Source of the DNA: Acidobacteriota bacterium
GTDB taxonomy: Bacteria; Acidobacteriota; UBA4820; DSQY01
Length of the DNA: 51,265 nucleotides
Direction: 5' to 3'
Assembly (NCBI GenBank): GCA_021787565.1
Contig: JAJYLT010000026.1
Coordinates: forward strand, 1 to 51,265
Shown here: positions 1 through 6,038 of the stretch, piece by piece
How the letters are laid out: the number at the start of each line of letters is the position of its first letter
How positions within the stretch are numbered: the stretch's first letter is position 1
Program-made: the position numbers and the translations under genes
Notes under the pieces: generated by a model
The model's database searches: none
Told to the model about the DNA's origin: nothing
Seen by the model: the letters and a program-made list of their open reading frames with translations, nothing else

Positions 1-809
1 AAGTCCAGGATGTTCTGCAGGTCGGCCCCCCGCCAGTGGTAGATGGACTGGTCCTCGTCCCCCACGGCGAAGAGGTTGCCCCACCGGCCGGAGAGGTGCC
101 GCAGGAGGTTGTACTGGATGCGGTTCGTGTCCTGGTACTCGTCCACGAGGATGTGCTGGAACTGGTCGGCGTAGCGCCGCCGCACCTCCTCCCGCTCCTC
201 GATCAGGCGGAGGGCCAGCACCAGCAGGTCGTCGAAGTCCAGGGAGTTGGAGTCCAGCAGCCGCCGCTCGTAATCCCGGTACACAGGCGCCACGGTCTGG
301 GCGAAGTGACCGTAGGCCTTCTCCGCGAAGGCCTCGGCGTCCATCCCGCCGGTCTTCGCCCTGCTGATGGCCGACAGGACGGCCCGGGGCTGGATGTTCC
401 GGTCCGAGATCCCCCGGTCCCGCAGGAGGTGTCGGATCAGGCCGGAGGCGTCGCCCGCGTCCAGGATCGTGAAGTCCGTCGTGTAGCGGGAGCCGAGGGC
501 CTGGACGTCGGCCCTCAGGATGCGGGCGCAGACCGCGTGGAAGGTTCCGATCCACAGGAAGGGCAGGGCTGGCTTGTTCAGGAGGGTCGCCACCCGCTCC
601 CGCATCTCGCCGGCGGCCTTGTTCGTGAAGGTGACGGCGAGGATGTTGTGGGGAGAAACGTGGCGGTCGGTGATGAGGTGGGCGATGCGGTGGGCGATCA
701 CCCGCGTCTTTCCCGAGCCCGCCCCGGCCAACACGAGGGCGGCCCCACCCAGGGAGGTGACGGCTCGTTTCTGGTCCGGATTCAGGGCGTCCAAGGTCGT
801 GCTCGTCAT
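1..809 (-). CDS. UvrD/PcrA-family DNA helicase, N-terminal part (cut by window edge)
   Basis: ATP-dependent 3'-5' superfamily 1 helicase of DNA repair or replication restart. The visible 269 residues start at ATG 809 and read MTSTTLDALNPDQKRAV. A Q-motif (LNPDQKRAV) is followed by Walker A AGAGSGKT near residue 30, motif Ia (TFTNKAAGEM), motif II LVDEYQDTN near residue 230 and motif III VGDEDQSIYHWRGAD near residue 255. The C-terminal half lies beyond the window start. The start fits family N-termini, but no strong Shine-Dalgarno sequence is visible. It lies downstream of a tRNA-Glu/Gln unit on the same strand, separated by a terminator. UvrD, PcrA and Rep cannot be told apart from this half. 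Confidence 0.93.
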   Translation of the reverse strand, partial: MTSTTLDALNPDQKRAVTSLGGAALVLAGAGSGKTRVIAHRIAHLITDRHVSPHNILAVTFTNKAAGEMRERVATLLNKPALPFLWIGTFHAVCARILRADVQALGSRYTTDFTILDAGDASGLIRHLLRDRGISDRNIQPRAVLSAISRAKTGGMDAEAFAEKAYGHFAQTVAPVYRDYERRLLDSNSLDFDDLLVLALRLIEEREEVRRRYADQFQHILVDEYQDTNRIQYNLLRHLSGRWGNLFAVGDEDQSIYHWRGADLQNILD

Positions 810-949
810 GGCTGCGTCCGGGAGCGGAAGGGGAGAGGAGGAAGCGCCGGAGCGGTTTCGGCTGCCACCCCTCCCTGCCCGGCTCCTCCCTTCCTGGTGC
901 ATGGGGTTTCGGGATCCCGCGGCTCGCACCTCCGGGCCCGCCATCCCCG

Positions 950-979
950 GTAAAACGAAAGGAGGGCTGATACCCTCCT
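950..979 (-). terminator. Rho-independent terminator of the tRNA-Glu/Gln unit
   Basis: On the minus strand a 6-bp stem GGAGGG/CCCTCC (978-973 with 966-961) with a 6-nt loop is followed by the T-rich run TTTCGTTTTA. It lies just downstream of tRNA-Glu and upstream of the helicase gene. Confidence 0.75.
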
Positions 980-993
980 CGGGAAGTACAGGA

Positions 994-1068
994 TGGTAGC
1001 CCGTAGGGGAATCGAACCCCTGTTACCGACGTGAGAGGCCGGTGTCCTAACCGCTGAACGAACGGGCC
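994..1068 (-). tRNA. tRNA-Glu (CTC), CCA encoded
   Basis: Cloverleaf of 75 nt read on the minus strand. The acceptor stem GGCCCGT/ACGGGCT contains one G-T pair, the anticodon loop is CTCTCAC (anticodon CTC), and the T loop is TTCGATT. The discriminator A is followed by an encoded CCA. It is close to bacterial tRNA-Glu in the anticodon and T arms. It is the second tRNA of a two-tRNA unit, 4 bp from tRNA-Gln. Confidence 0.95.
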
Positions 1069-1072
1069 AGAG

Positions 1073-1148
1073 TGGCTGGGGAGGGAGGACTCGAACCCCC
1101 AACATCCTGGTCCAGAGCCAGGCGTTCCACCAGTTGAACTACTCCCCA
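1073..1148 (-). tRNA. tRNA-Gln (CTG), CCA encoded
   Basis: Cloverleaf of 76 nt on the minus strand. The acceptor stem is TGGGGAG/CTCCCCA, the anticodon stem CCTGG/CCAGG encloses loop CTCTGGA (anticodon CTG), the T loop is TTCGAGT, the discriminator is G and CCA is encoded. It is the first tRNA after the promoter at 1160-1188. Confidence 0.95.
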
Positions 1149-1159
1149 GTGGACTACGA

Positions 1160-1188
1160 ATTTTATCCGGCGGAGCCCCTCCTGTCAA
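1160..1188 (-). promoter_or_regulatory. Sigma-70 promoter of the tRNA-Gln/Glu unit
   Basis: Minus-strand TTGACA (1188-1183), a 17-bp spacer and TAAAAT (1165-1160), ending 12 bp before tRNA-Gln. It is a near-consensus promoter. Confidence 0.85.
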
Positions 1189-1194
1189 GCGGCG

Positions 1195-2034
1195 TCAGGG
1201 TGTCGGCAGCCCCACGTTGGGCGGCAGGTCCTTTTCGGCTTTGCCCGTGGCCCGCATGCTGCGGAAGTAGCCCCGTCCGCCGAAGCTGACCATGATGAGG
1301 CTCAAGGCCCCCAGGAACACGTCGAAGAGGCTCCACCAGGAGAGCCCGAAGTACCGGAAGAAGGCGACGGAAAGAGTCAGGAAGGCCAGCCCCGTGCGGA
1401 TGAAGGCCAGGTAGGTCCTGCCCCTGGCCAGCTCGGTCCGCATCAGGGAGAGCCGGGTCCGCGTCTGGGCCATCAGGTTCCGCCCCTCGGCCAGGGTGTT
1501 GCGCTGCTCGGCCAGAGTGGTCCGCTGGGTGGACAGCTCGGTCCGGGTCTCGGCCATCTGGGTCCGCCGCAGAGCCTGATCGGTGCGCTGGCGGGCCAGA
1601 TCCGTTCGATCCTCGGCGAGGCGCGAGCGGGTCCGCGCGAGGGTGGTTCGCTGGTCGGCCAGGTTGGTGCGGGCCCGGGCCATGTCGGTCCGGAGCACGG
1701 CCAGGTCGGTCCTCTGTCCCGCCATGCTGGTGCGTTCGCGGCCCAGCTCGGTCCGGATGTTGGCCAGCTCGGTGCTCCGGGTGGAGAGCCGCGTCTGCTC
1801 GCGGGTCAGGGCCGTTCTCTCCTGGGCCATCTCCGTCTGGCGCTCGGTGTATTCGTTGGTCTTAGAGGCGAAGTGCAGGAGGTTGCTGGTGGTCTCCGTG
1901 CGCTGGTGTTCCAGGTCGTTGATGCTCCGCTCCAGCTCCGTCCCCGTTTCCTGGAGATCCACCGAGCGCTTCAGGAGGGACTTCACGGAGCGCAGGGTTC
2001 CGCGGACACCTCCGGTGATCGTTTGCCAAGCCAT
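1195..2034 (-). CDS. DUF202-family membrane protein with about 22 consecutive RTxLA heptads
   Basis: 279 aa. Residues about 64-217 form an unbroken run of about 22 heptads of the form x-x-R-T-x-(L/M)-A; 16 carry an exact Arg-Thr, the rest Gln-Thr, Ser-Thr, Arg-Ser or Arg-Asn. The last heptads (RGRTYLA, FIRTGLA) run in register into the first transmembrane helix of a DUF202 (YidH-like) domain, about residues 207-227, with a second helix at about 232-252. The N-terminal part is therefore probably one long helix or coiled coil standing on a small two-helix membrane anchor. I prefer ATG 2034, with GGGAGG 8 nt upstream, over the in-frame GTG at 2043. Function unknown. It is monocistronic between the tRNA promoter and the kinase-like gene. 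Confidence 0.85.
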   Translation of the reverse strand: MAWQTITGGVRGTLRSVKSLLKRSVDLQETGTELERSINDLEHQRTETTSNLLHFASKTNEYTERQTEMAQERTALTREQTRLSTRSTELANIRTELGRERTSMAGQRTDLAVLRTDMARARTNLADQRTTLARTRSRLAEDRTDLARQRTDQALRRTQMAETRTELSTQRTTLAEQRNTLAEGRNLMAQTRTRLSLMRTELARGRTYLAFIRTGLAFLTLSVAFFRYFGLSWWSLFDVFLGALSLIMVSFGGRGYFRSMRATGKAEKDLPPNVGLPTP

Positions 2035-2080
2035 ATCCCCCACCTCCCTTCTGCTCCCGAACCCGCCGAACGCTCTCCCC

Positions 2081-2899
2081 CTAGGGGGTCATGCTGAGGG
2101 TGGGAGCATATCCCGGCGTGTAGATCATGCCTTGCACCCCATCCACCCCCAGGACGATCGATTCCACCACCTTGAGCTGGTCATCCTCCAGGTAGGGCCC
2201 GAGAACCTCGATTCGCCCCCCGCCCACCTGCGCGCCCACCTCCAGCGCCTGGGTCCTCGGATCCATGGCCAGCGCGGCCTCCACGAGGGTCTCGAGGTGG
2301 AGCTTCTCCACCTCGGCTTGGGATTCGGGCGTAGCCTGGAATTCCGGTTCTTTGGCCATTTCCTGGATCAGGGAGCACACGGCCTGGAGGCTCATGCGTT
2401 CCAGGTTGACCCAAAGATCGTACAGGTGGGGGTCGCGGATCTCCTTCCCGTACATGAACCGGGCCCACTGTGCCCGCCGCTGGTCCTCCTGAAGGATGTA
2501 CTCCTTGGCCTCCTCCTCGCCGCACTTCAGCCGGTCCATCGTCATCCGCACCCGCAGAGGAAGGGGCGCGCTGATCCGCACGCGGACGAAGTGCTGGACG
2601 TAGGGAACCAGCAAGTGCCCCGAGTACCCGCTGTAGACCACGTTGTCGTGCAGGGCGAACTCGAGCAGGGCGAGCCGCATGAGGATCACGTAGGGACGCC
2701 TGAGCTGGCTGAACTGCTCATAGGCCCTGGCGGCCCGTCCGATGGTCTCCACGGTGCGGTTGGCGATCTCGCCGTGCTGGTTCACGAGGCCCACCAGGTC
2801 CTCCCTCGTGATGCACCGATACCCCAGCCGCTCCCGGAGGCAATCCACGAGCAACGTGGCTCCAGACATGGTTCCCCTGGAAATCAGAATGACCGGCAT
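2081..2899 (-). CDS. Cytidylate-kinase-like family protein with C-terminal BON-like region
   Basis: 272 aa. It opens MPVILISRGTMSGATLLVD, matching the P-loop region of the cytidylate kinase-like (AAK6/Cytidylate_kin2) family, although the loop lacks the usual GKS/T lysine, so catalysis is uncertain. Further family features are the LGYRCITREDLV segment and the basic LID-like region LRVRMTMDRLKCGEEEAKEYI. The last 50 residues (EVLGPYLEDDQLKVVESIVLGV) look like a BON or similar small alpha/beta domain. The upstream in-frame extension to 3106 is low-complexity and was dropped; ATG 2899 has GGAAG just upstream. Substrate unknown. Confidence 0.78.
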   Translation of the reverse strand: MPVILISRGTMSGATLLVDCLRERLGYRCITREDLVGLVNQHGEIANRTVETIGRAARAYEQFSQLRRPYVILMRLALLEFALHDNVVYSGYSGHLLVPYVQHFVRVRISAPLPLRVRMTMDRLKCGEEEAKEYILQEDQRRAQWARFMYGKEIRDPHLYDLWVNLERMSLQAVCSLIQEMAKEPEFQATPESQAEVEKLHLETLVEAALAMDPRTQALEVGAQVGGGRIEVLGPYLEDDQLKVVESIVLGVDGVQGMIYTPGYAPTLSMTP

Positions 2900-3296
2900 C
2901 GCTTCCGCCCCCCCGGACGAGATTCGCCCCTGCCTGAGCCCCCCGGCTCCGTCCGGGGGCGGTTCCCTCGGACGGACCGAACCGGGGCGATGGCTGCCCC
3001 GGCCGTTGCCCCCTCCCCGGCTAGGCCGTCCCTCGAAAGGGGTCAACATGAGTAATATAGCCCATCTCTTTTTGATTACAACGGGCGAGCAGTACCGCCG
3101 CCGCACGGTAGGCCAAATTCCACCACGGAGTCAGGGCGCATGCCACCGCTGGCCGAGCAGGGCGCATGAGGGTTCACTCCACGGGAGAGGTCGCCCTCTC
3201 TCTCGGCGGTCCACCCGGCGGGCTGCAGCGCGTGGCCTGCCCGTTCGTTTCGGCCAGGGGCATCCCGCCGAAGGATCGCGGTTCGCGCCGGCGCGG
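2900..3296. other. Intergenic region without a convincing gene
   Basis: About 400 bp between the kinase-like gene and the tRNA-Cys promoter. Apart from the minus-strand promoter at 3054-3081 I see no coding signature. Open frames crossing it lack family features, and the one starting at 3049 is arginine-rich and runs into the tRNA. Confidence 0.5.
3054..3081 (-). promoter_or_regulatory. Candidate sigma-70 promoter for the kinase-like gene
   Basis: Minus-strand TTGTAA (3081-3076), a 16-bp spacer and TATATT (3059-3054), about 155 bp upstream of ATG 2899. This AT-rich patch stands out in GC-rich flanks. Confidence 0.5.
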
Positions 3297-3326
3297 TTGA
3301 CAGGTGTCCTGAAGGCCCGCGATAAT
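3297..3326 (+). promoter_or_regulatory. Sigma-70 promoter of tRNA-Cys
   Basis: Perfect TTGACA (3297-3302), an 18-bp spacer and GATAAT (3321-3326), ending 8 bp before tRNA-Cys. Confidence 0.85.
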
Positions 3327-3334
3327 GAAAATTC

Positions 3335-3408
3335 GGCGCCGTAGCCAAGCGGTAAGGCAGGGGCCTGCAAAGCCCTCATCACCGGTTCGATTCCGGTCGG
3401 CGCCTCCA
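3335..3408 (+). tRNA. tRNA-Cys (GCA), CCA encoded; integration site of element 1
   Basis: 74-nt cloverleaf. The acceptor stem is GGCGCCG/CGGCGCC, the anticodon stem GGGGC/GCCCT contains one G-T pair, the loop CTGCAAA gives anticodon GCA, the T loop is TTCGATT, the discriminator is T and CCA is encoded. Its 3' 44 bp recur exactly at 9866-9909, marking it as the attachment gene of element 1. Integration keeps the tRNA whole. Confidence 0.96.
3365..3408 (+). repeat. attL of element 1 (44-bp direct repeat)
   Basis: The 3' end of tRNA-Cys from the anticodon loop through CCA is identical to 9866-9909. The match stops exactly after CCA. Confidence 0.92.
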
Positions 3409-3444
3409 CTTCCAACCCCATGAAATAAAAGGGCTCCATCGGTT

Positions 3445-4608
3445 TCATGCCCCTCCCCCCTGGGGGCCGTCGCCCGTGCCCGTGCAGGTTTTGTGCAGGT
3501 CGGGAACCTCGGCGAGGCTATCCACGGCGCTTCTCAGGTTATCGTCCGCGAGGTGGGCATACCGCATGACCATGACCAAGGTGGAGTGTCCAAGAAGCTC
3601 TTTCACGGTGAGGAGGTTCACGCCGCGCTGTACGAGCCGGGAGGCGAAGGTATGCCGGAGAGTGTGCCACGTCACCCTTTGGCGGGGCTCCACTCCCTCG
3701 TTAATCCCGGTCTCTTCCACCGCCCACTTGAAGCGCCGTACCAAGTCGCGCTGATCCCGTCCGGCCATGACCGGGAAGACGGGGGCCGCCGGGCTGATCC
3801 CCCGAGGAAGGCCCTTGAGCACCGCCACGGCGGCCGCGTTCAACGGGACGCGCCGGGTCTTCTTGCCCTTGGTCTTCTCCGCCGTCAGGGTTATCACCTT
3901 CCGGCCAAGGTCCACTTGTCCCCACGTCAGGGAAAGAAGCTCGCCTTGCCGTATGCCCGTGTTGACCGCGAAGACCACGGCGGGGCCAACATCCGGCGGG
4001 CAAAACGCGATGATTCGGGCCTCTTCGTCCGGGCTCAAGAACCGGTCCCGCTTGTTGTCCGGCCGGAAGAGCTTGACCGCCTTCGCAGGATTCTCCCGCG
4101 TGAGCTTCCAGCCGATTGCAAGGCTGAAGAGCCGTCGGAGCCGTCCAAGGTCGTTATCGCACGTCACCTTTCCGGCGGGCCGGGTCTGGAAGGTGAACCT
4201 GCCCTTGGTCCGGGTCTTTGTCCCTCCGAGCCGGGCGTTTCGGTAGGCTTCCACGTCCGCCGCCGTAATGTCCCCGAGGGTCCGCCCCTTGAAGCGGGGG
4301 AAGGCAAGCCAGCGGTCCGCAAATTCGGTATCCCGCCGGTGGGTGCCCTCTGAGACGTTGACCGCGCTCCATTCGAGGAACCGCCTCACCACGTCATCGA
4401 AAAGCACGGTATGGGAGGGGTCTCTTTCGAGGTACCGGCCTTCGGCAATCTGTGCCCTGATCTTGGCGAGGGACGCCGCCGCTATGGCGTAGGTGGGGGC
4501 GCTCATTCGATGGTACCGGCCGCGATAGGTCCATGAGTACCGCCAGCGGCCGTCAGACAGCTTCTTGATTCCCTTTTCGCGTTTCGCTTTCTTGGGTTTC
4601 TCCGTCAA
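3445..4608 (-). CDS. Tyrosine recombinase (phage-type integrase) of element 1
   Basis: 387 aa. It catalyses site-specific recombination between the element and the tRNA-Cys 3' end. The N-terminal AP2-like arm-binding part (GRWRYSWTYRGRYHRM) is followed by a SAM-like core-binding domain and the catalytic domain. The catalytic set is complete: Arg about 220 (TGIRQGELLSL), a beta-strand Lys about 245, His 315/Arg 318 (HTLRHTFASRL), His about 341 (LLGHSTLVMVMRY) and Tyr about 350 (RYAHL). The start is TTG 4608, with a perfect AAGGAGGTG just upstream; the longer frame to 4716 has no such signal. Its last codons contain the directly repeated candidate arm site at 3481-3500. Stop lies 36 bp from attL. 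Confidence 0.93.
   Translation of the reverse strand: MTEKPKKAKREKGIKKLSDGRWRYSWTYRGRYHRMSAPTYAIAAASLAKIRAQIAEGRYLERDPSHTVLFDDVVRRFLEWSAVNVSEGTHRRDTEFADRWLAFPRFKGRTLGDITAADVEAYRNARLGGTKTRTKGRFTFQTRPAGKVTCDNDLGRLRRLFSLAIGWKLTRENPAKAVKLFRPDNKRDRFLSPDEEARIIAFCPPDVGPAVVFAVNTGIRQGELLSLTWGQVDLGRKVITLTAEKTKGKKTRRVPLNAAAVAVLKGLPRGISPAAPVFPVMAGRDQRDLVRRFKWAVEETGINEGVEPRQRVTWHTLRHTFASRLVQRGVNLLTVKELLGHSTLVMVMRYAHLADDNLRSAVDSLAEVPDLHKTCTGTGDGPQGGGA
3481..3500. repeat. Candidate integrase arm-type site, left end (20-bp repeat)
   Basis: cgtgcaggttttgtgcaggt, itself two copies of GTGCAGGT, recurs exactly at 9725-9744 near the right end. It lies within the 3' end of the integrase gene, reading LHKTCTG on the minus strand. 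Confidence 0.65.
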
Positions 4609-4717
4609 CGCACCTCCTTTCACTCCGAACGCGCCCGGCCCGGCCCCCTTGCCGGTAGGCGCGATGATGCTTTCAGGGCCGGCCGCCGGGGCGGCCTGGG
4701 GGAAGGGCCCTCTCACT

Positions 4718-4942
4718 TCACTTCCCCAGCGTAGTCAGGGCGGCCATGATGAGGTTTCGCGCCGCCACGGCCAAGGGCTCTTGGGACTCTTCGGCGTAGG
4801 CCGCGAGCCGTGCCTTTTCCTCGGGCGTCATGGCGAGGATGAGCCGTTCCGTCCGCGTTGGGCCAGGGGCGGGCAGGGCCGCCCGCAACGCTTCCGCCGC
4901 CGCCTTGGCGTGGGCCAATCGGTCCTTCTTTGCTTCCGTCAT
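4718..4942 (-). CDS. Small ribbon-helix-helix-like regulator
   Basis: 74 aa. The C-terminal half TERLILAMTPEEKARLAAYA followed by two helices fits a ribbon-helix-helix (CopG/Arc-like) DNA-binding fold: a short strand, then helices. The N-terminus is a charged helix. ATG 4942 has GGGAGG 6 nt upstream. It is transcribed toward int, with 109 bp between them. A perfect 10-bp inverted repeat overlaps the -10 box of its own promoter (4957-4997), so autorepression is likely. Family assignment rests on pattern only. Confidence 0.6.
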   Translation of the reverse strand: MTEAKKDRLAHAKAAAEALRAALPAPGPTRTERLILAMTPEEKARLAAYAEESQEPLAVAARNLIMAALTTLGK

Positions 4943-4956
4943 GGGGCCTCCCTTTT

Positions 4957-4997
4957 GGGCCTATACGAAGTATAGGCCCTCTCAAGATGGGATGCAA
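4957..4997 (-). promoter_or_regulatory. Promoter with overlapping perfect inverted repeat (operator)
   Basis: Minus-strand TTGCAT (4997-4992), a 17-bp spacer and TATACT (4974-4969). The -10 lies inside the perfect inverted repeat GGGCCTATAC-GAA-GTATAGGCCC (4957-4979). A repressor bound there would block RNA polymerase. The 74-aa RHH-like protein encoded immediately downstream is the obvious candidate. In RNA the same sequence folds as a hairpin ahead of the start codon. Confidence 0.7.
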
Positions 4998-4999
4998 TA

Positions 5000-5021
5000 G
5001 ACACGCTACTAATAGAGTGTC
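5000..5021. promoter_or_regulatory. Second inverted repeat just upstream of the -35 box
   Basis: GACACgCTA-ctaa-TAGaGTGTC: 8-bp arms interrupted by one mismatched position, 3 bp upstream of the -35 hexamer at 4997-4992. It may be an additional operator or an excisionase/activator site. The rest of 5022-5126 shows no gene. Confidence 0.4.
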
Positions 5022-5126
5022 CGATAAGAAGTATTATGTAACGTGTTATCTCCTCCAGGAAGGCCGACATCCCCGCCGTCCGTGCATTCACCTTGCCCTG
5101 TCCCTTTCCGTTCAGTGTGGGGCCTC

Positions 5127-5693
5127 CTAGTGCGCCGCTTCCCAGTCTGCCTTGAGCCGGTCAAGGTGCTCTTGGGCAAGCCGGGGTACCTCGCCAGATT
5201 CAGCCAACAAGGCTTCGATGGGGTCTCCCGTTGGGACTCGCCCCGCGAGTTCCCGCCTGGCCGCCGCCTCCGCCTGTTGCGCAAGTACCGCTTCTGCGGT
5301 CGTGGGGCCAGTGGGCGCGTCAACCGCCCCGTATATCTTCAGGGCTTTGAGCACTTGAACCGCCGCCGGTAGGGCCGTTGCGGGGTCCGCCTCCAGGGCT
5401 CCCGCGAGAACGTCCAGGGCCTTCGTTGCCAGGCCCCGAAGCCGATCTTGGGCTTCCTCCCATAGTTCTCGCCGCCGGGCATTCACCGCCGCAATGAAAG
5501 CCGGGTCATGGTTCCTCCATCCGTTGACTGTCTGGCGCGTGACTCCCGCTGCCTTGGCCGCGTCCGTGTCATTCCTCCCGAGGGCCACGAGTTCCACCGC
5601 TGCCGCCTGGGGAGCACTCAGGGCCAGGGCTTCAAAGTGTCGGGTTCCGTCCGTTTTCGCTGGTAGCATTTTCGTTGCCTTTTTGTTGCCCAT
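5127..5693 (-). CDS. HTH protein resembling phage small terminase subunits
   Basis: 188 aa. Near residues 30-65 (LSAPQAAAVELVALG, then RNDTDAAKAAGVTRQTVNGW) there is a helix-turn-helix of the kind in phage terminase small subunits and related phage HTH proteins. An alpha-helical, Ala/Glu-rich C-terminal half follows. The start is ATG 5693 with GAGGAG 8 nt upstream; the longer frame to 5861 crosses the upstream gene's end and was dropped. If it is a small terminase, element 1 could redirect helper-phage packaging as PICI elements do, but no large terminase or capsid gene is present and a plain transcription factor is equally possible. Confidence 0.6.
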   Translation of the reverse strand: MGNKKATKMLPAKTDGTRHFEALALSAPQAAAVELVALGRNDTDAAKAAGVTRQTVNGWRNHDPAFIAAVNARRRELWEEAQDRLRGLATKALDVLAGALEADPATALPAAVQVLKALKIYGAVDAPTGPTTAEAVLAQQAEAAARRELAGRVPTGDPIEALLAESGEVPRLAQEHLDRLKADWEAAH

Positions 5694-5725
5694 CACTTGC
5701 TCCTCTCTGGATACTCGCTTGCTAC

Positions 5726-6034
5726 TTACTTGCTCCTTTCTTGCTTCGCAACGGGAACCGGTGGGTGGCACCTCCGGCAAACCCACGGACCGGGGGCCTC
5801 GGTGCCGTCGGTGTAGTGAACCCTGCCCTGCCAAAAGTCCGAGCCATGACAGGCGAAGCACCGGAGAGGGGCGGGTTCGCCCACGAGCTGAAGCAAGGCG
5901 GCCTTGTTTGCCTTCACTTCGGCCAAGAGGGGCGCGGGCACGGCCTGGGGCGGGGCCAGCCGAAGCCGGTCGCCGTGCCGGGTCAAGGTCACTCCCGCCG
6001 CCGTCAATTCCGTGAGCACTTCCGCCGCGTCCAT
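5726..6034 (-). CDS. TubC_N docking-like domain fused to a zinc ribbon
   Basis: 102 aa. Residues 1-50 (MDAAEVLTELTAAGVTL, GDRLRL, KANKAALLQLV) match the TubC_N docking fold, known from polyketide/peptide synthases and also from small proteins next to primases on mobile elements. Residues 57-95 carry a zinc ribbon with CFAC and CRRC pairs. ATG 6034 has GGAGGTG 9 nt upstream. It follows the primase-helicase gene directly (stop 6039) and is probably co-translated with it, suggesting a replication-accessory or DNA-binding role. The role is inferred from context only. Confidence 0.65.
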   Translation of the reverse strand: MDAAEVLTELTAAGVTLTRHGDRLRLAPPQAVPAPLLAEVKANKAALLQLVGEPAPLRCFACHGSDFWQGRVHYTDGTEAPGPWVCRRCHPPVPVAKQERSK

Positions 6035-6038
6035 TTTC

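Noticed and set aside
36-953. 305-aa plus-strand frame
   Set aside because: Antisense of the UvrD/PcrA helicase, low-complexity Val/Gly/Arg-rich, no family features.
3131-3448. Frame reading EAPTGIEPVMRALQ
   Set aside because: A classic false translation across tRNA-Cys; the same peptide appears at attR for the same reason.
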